64,000 bases of DNA, from contig NZ_JACHXV010000004.1 in NCBI RefSeq assembly GCF_014192375.1, positions 186,001 through 250,000 of the forward strand. Direction: 5' to 3'. The stretch comes from Endobacter medicaginis. Its GTDB lineage: Bacteria; Pseudomonadota; Alphaproteobacteria; Acetobacterales; Acetobacteraceae. A program made the position numbers and the translations under genes. Position 1 is the stretch's first letter, and each line of letters opens with the position of its first letter. This document shows positions 62,358 through 64,000 of the stretch, piece after piece. Under the pieces are notes generated by a model. It did no database searches, was not told the DNA's origin, and saw nothing but the letters and a program-made list of their open reading frames with translations.

Positions 62358-62789
62358 TCAGTTGTTGGTCGGGCGTTCGGTGATGAAGCCGACCTTGGCG
62401 ATGCCCGAGCGCTGGAGGTCGTAGACGACCTTGCCGACATACTCGTAGCGCGCCGCCATGTCGCCGCGGATATGAACCGCCGGCTGCGGCACCGTCACCG
62501 CAGCCTTGTGCAGACGGTCGAGCAGTTCGGCGTTGTCCTTCATCAGCGTCGTGTCCCAGAACACATCGCCATCCTTGTTGATGGCGATGGTGATGTCCTT
62601 GGGCTTGGTCTGCGACGCCTGGTTGGCGACGGTCGGCAGCTTGACCGGCACCGTGTGCGTCACGACCGGGATGGTGATCAGGAAGATGATCAGCAGCACC
62701 AGCATGACGTCGACGAGCGGCGTGGTGTTGATGGTCGACACCACGGTGTCGTCGTCGGCATCACCGTCGGAGGGGACGTTGACCGCCAT
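62358..62789 (-). CDS. exbD: ExbD/TolR proton-channel subunit (copy 1)
   Basis: A 143-aa protein with the channel helix VSTINTTPLVDVMLVLLIIFLITI carrying the essential Asp, followed by a periplasmic domain with INKDGDVFWDTTLMKDN and YEYVGKVVYDLQRSGIAKVGF. It starts 5 bp after exbB, so translation is coupled. The two ExbDs share the channel pattern but differ clearly elsewhere. Confidence 0.95.
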   Translation of the reverse strand: MAVNVPSDGDADDDTVVSTINTTPLVDVMLVLLIIFLITIPVVTHTVPVKLPTVANQASQTKPKDITIAINKDGDVFWDTTLMKDNAELLDRLHKAAVTVPQPAVHIRGDMAARYEYVGKVVYDLQRSGIAKVGFITERPTNN

Positions 62790-62794
62790 GGCGT

Positions 62795-63808
62795 TCAGCC
62801 GACCTTGCCGGGCAGGCCGACGCGCGCACCGCTGACGGTCACGGTCTGCACGTCGGTCGAGAAGTAGCGGACGAACTCCATCGCGCTCTTGTTGCGGCGG
62901 ACCAGCCAGTTGTAGCCGAGCAGCGCCGGCACGGCGGTGGCCAGACCGATCGCGGTCATGATCAGCGCCTCACCCACGGGGCCGGCGACCTTGTCGATCG
63001 AGGCCTGGCCGGCGATGCCGATCGCGGTCAGCGCGTGATAGATGCCCCACACCGTGCCGAACAGACCGACGAACGGCGAGGCCGAGGCGACGGTGGCGAG
63101 GAAGGCCAGGCCGCCCTGGAGGCGCGACTGGATGGTCTCGACGCCGCGCTGGATCGACATCGTCACCCACGACGAGCGGTCGATGTCCTCGAGCATGCCG
63201 CCTTCGTGATGCTCGTTGGCGACCAGGGCATTCTCGGCGATGTAGCGGAACGGCGAGTTCGCCTTGAGCGAATCCGCACCCTCGCGCACCGAGGACTTGC
63301 TCCAGAACGATTTCTGCGCGGCCTTGGCGGCAGAGAACAGGCGCTGCTGCTCGAGCAGCTTGGTCACGATGATGTACCACGAGCCGACCATCATGATCAG
63401 CAGGATGATGAGCACGCCGCGAGCGACGAAATCGCCGTTCTTCCACAGCGCGCCGAGACCGTAGGGGTTGGCGACGTCGGCGGTCTTGGGTGCCTCCGGC
63501 GGCGGCTGCGGGGCATCCGCGGCGGGGGCGGGCGTCTCGGCAGGGGCCGCGGTGGCGGGCGCGGCGGTGCCGGCATCGGGAGCGGGAGCGGGCGCGGCAG
63601 CGGCCGGAGCCGCATCCGGGGCCGGAGTGGCGGCCGGCGGGGTCGCGGCCGGCGGCGGGCTGGCGGGCGCCGGCTCGCTGGACGGCGCCGACTGGGCAAG
63701 GGCCGACGGCGCGAAGGCGATGGTCGGCGCCACCAGGGAGGTCGTCGCACTGAGCGACAGGACCAGGCCGGTTGCGAGTGCGGGCAGGCGAGTCTTGCGG
63801 GTCATCAT
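62795..63808 (-). CDS. exbB: ExbB proton-channel protein with signal peptide and Ala/Pro-rich segment
   Basis: A 337-aa ExbB/TolQ protein, about 100 aa longer than E. coli ExbB. A signal peptide (ATGLVLSLSATTSLVA, cleaved near ALA-Q at about 38) precedes a segment of some 70 residues rich in Ala and Pro (about 40-110). Then come helix 1 (GVLIILLIMMVGSWYIIVTKLLEQQR) and the conserved part LATVASASPFVGLFGTVWGIYHALTAIG and GPVGEALIMTAIGLATAVPALLGYNWLVRR. ATG 63808 or 63805 is used; AGAGGA lies just upstream. It powers TonB with ExbD in the inner membrane. Confidence 0.93.
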   Translation of the reverse strand: MMTRKTRLPALATGLVLSLSATTSLVAPTIAFAPSALAQSAPSSEPAPASPPPAATPPAATPAPDAAPAAAAPAPAPDAGTAAPATAAPAETPAPAADAPQPPPEAPKTADVANPYGLGALWKNGDFVARGVLIILLIMMVGSWYIIVTKLLEQQRLFSAAKAAQKSFWSKSSVREGADSLKANSPFRYIAENALVANEHHEGGMLEDIDRSSWVTMSIQRGVETIQSRLQGGLAFLATVASASPFVGLFGTVWGIYHALTAIGIAGQASIDKVAGPVGEALIMTAIGLATAVPALLGYNWLVRRNKSAMEFVRYFSTDVQTVTVSGARVGLPGKVG

Positions 63809-63876
63809 GGTTCCTCTTGCCTGGGGCTGTCTTCGGCCCCGCCGGTCGTGTCGCTTGGTTCGGTCGGCTTTAAAGA

Positions 63877-63904
63877 TCCCGCCCCGGCCGAGGCCGGAGC
63901 GGGA
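63877..63904 (-). terminator. GC hairpin between tonB and exbB
   Basis: TCCCGCTCCGGCC pairs with GGCCGGGGCGGGA (one mismatch) around TC on the minus strand, followed by TCTTT. It is a weak terminator-like stem and may lower expression of exbB relative to tonB. Confidence 0.55.
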
Positions 63905-63916
63905 GGGCATCACGGA

Positions 63917-64000
63917 TCACTCGCTGCCGAGACGATACGTGATGTGGAAGGTGTGGCGGCTCTCCACCGGCACGCCATTGTGGACGCGGGGCGTGTAACG
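63917..64000 (-). CDS. tonB: TonB C-terminal end (cut by window edge)
   Basis: Only the last 27 residues are in the window: YTPRVHNGVPVESRHTFHIT and YRLGSE before the stop. The pattern Y-x-P-x-x-x-x-G-x-P-V followed by alternating hydrophobic strand residues is that of the TonB C-terminal domain. Together with exbB, two exbD and the TPR gene downstream it forms a standard energy-transduction operon. The rest of the gene lies outside the window. Confidence 0.78.
   Translation of the reverse strand, partial: RYTPRVHNGVPVESRHTFHITYRLGSE

Overview
The window is about 64 kb of GC-rich chromosome from an alphaproteobacterium, most likely a member of the Acetobacteraceae. The order zapA - 6S RNA - fau, a UPF0262 gene, an mmcB gene, a PII/glutamine synthetase pair and an ScfR/RamB-type regulator divergent from aceA all point to Alphaproteobacteria. 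Two diverged AT-rich hairpins facing each other after the UPF0262 gene resemble elements I remember from acetic acid bacteria; that narrower placement is from memory and only moderately secure. There is no phage, transposase, CRISPR array or rRNA. Genes are densely packed with many 1-16 bp overlaps, and GTG or TTG starts are common.

Left part (1-14.6 kb): the N-terminal part of mobA, tRNA-His, a class I/II aminotransferase, glnB-glnA with a strong terminator, a TonB-dependent receptor and a barrel porin set in unusually AT-rich flanks, a CLC-type channel with CBS domains, an esterase, a DNA-3-methyladenine glycosylase, and a TonB-like protein whose stop overlaps the start of AMP nucleosidase. 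A pseudogene with a good start and several frameshifts follows.

Middle-left (15-28 kb): four overlapping glycosyltransferase genes (glycan cluster 1), then ymdB-fau-6S RNA-zapA, small unknown genes including a DUF2335 membrane protein, a PucG-like aminotransferase, a lone receiver domain, rph-rdgB, and an NCS1 permease. The PucG-like enzyme and the permease could both serve purine/allantoin breakdown.

Centre (28-41.6 kb): a LysR regulator divergent from TonB-receptor / MFS / AbgB-like amidohydrolase genes, which look like a complete uptake-and-hydrolysis unit for an aminoacyl-type substrate. Glycan cluster 2 follows on the minus strand: a polytopic membrane protein, a coiled-coil methyltransferase and two glycosyltransferases. 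An ScfR/RamB-type regulator is then divergent from aceA. TGTAAA/TTTACA repeats lie between them, and malate synthase G follows, giving the full glyoxylate bypass.

Right part (45-64 kb): an HI0933-type flavoprotein, a thioesterase, a sorbosone-dehydrogenase-like protein, a YitT membrane protein, a nitroreductase, an aldose epimerase, bfr/bfd divergent around a Fur-like box, aroA, a LysR regulator divergent from a Tat-exported oxalate decarboxylase with a perfect 9-bp palindrome between them, a lipase-like protein, mmcB, an inositol-monophosphatase-like enzyme and a SYLF lipoprotein. The window ends in a minus-strand tonB-exbB-exbD-exbD-TPR operon that could energise the TonB receptors seen earlier.
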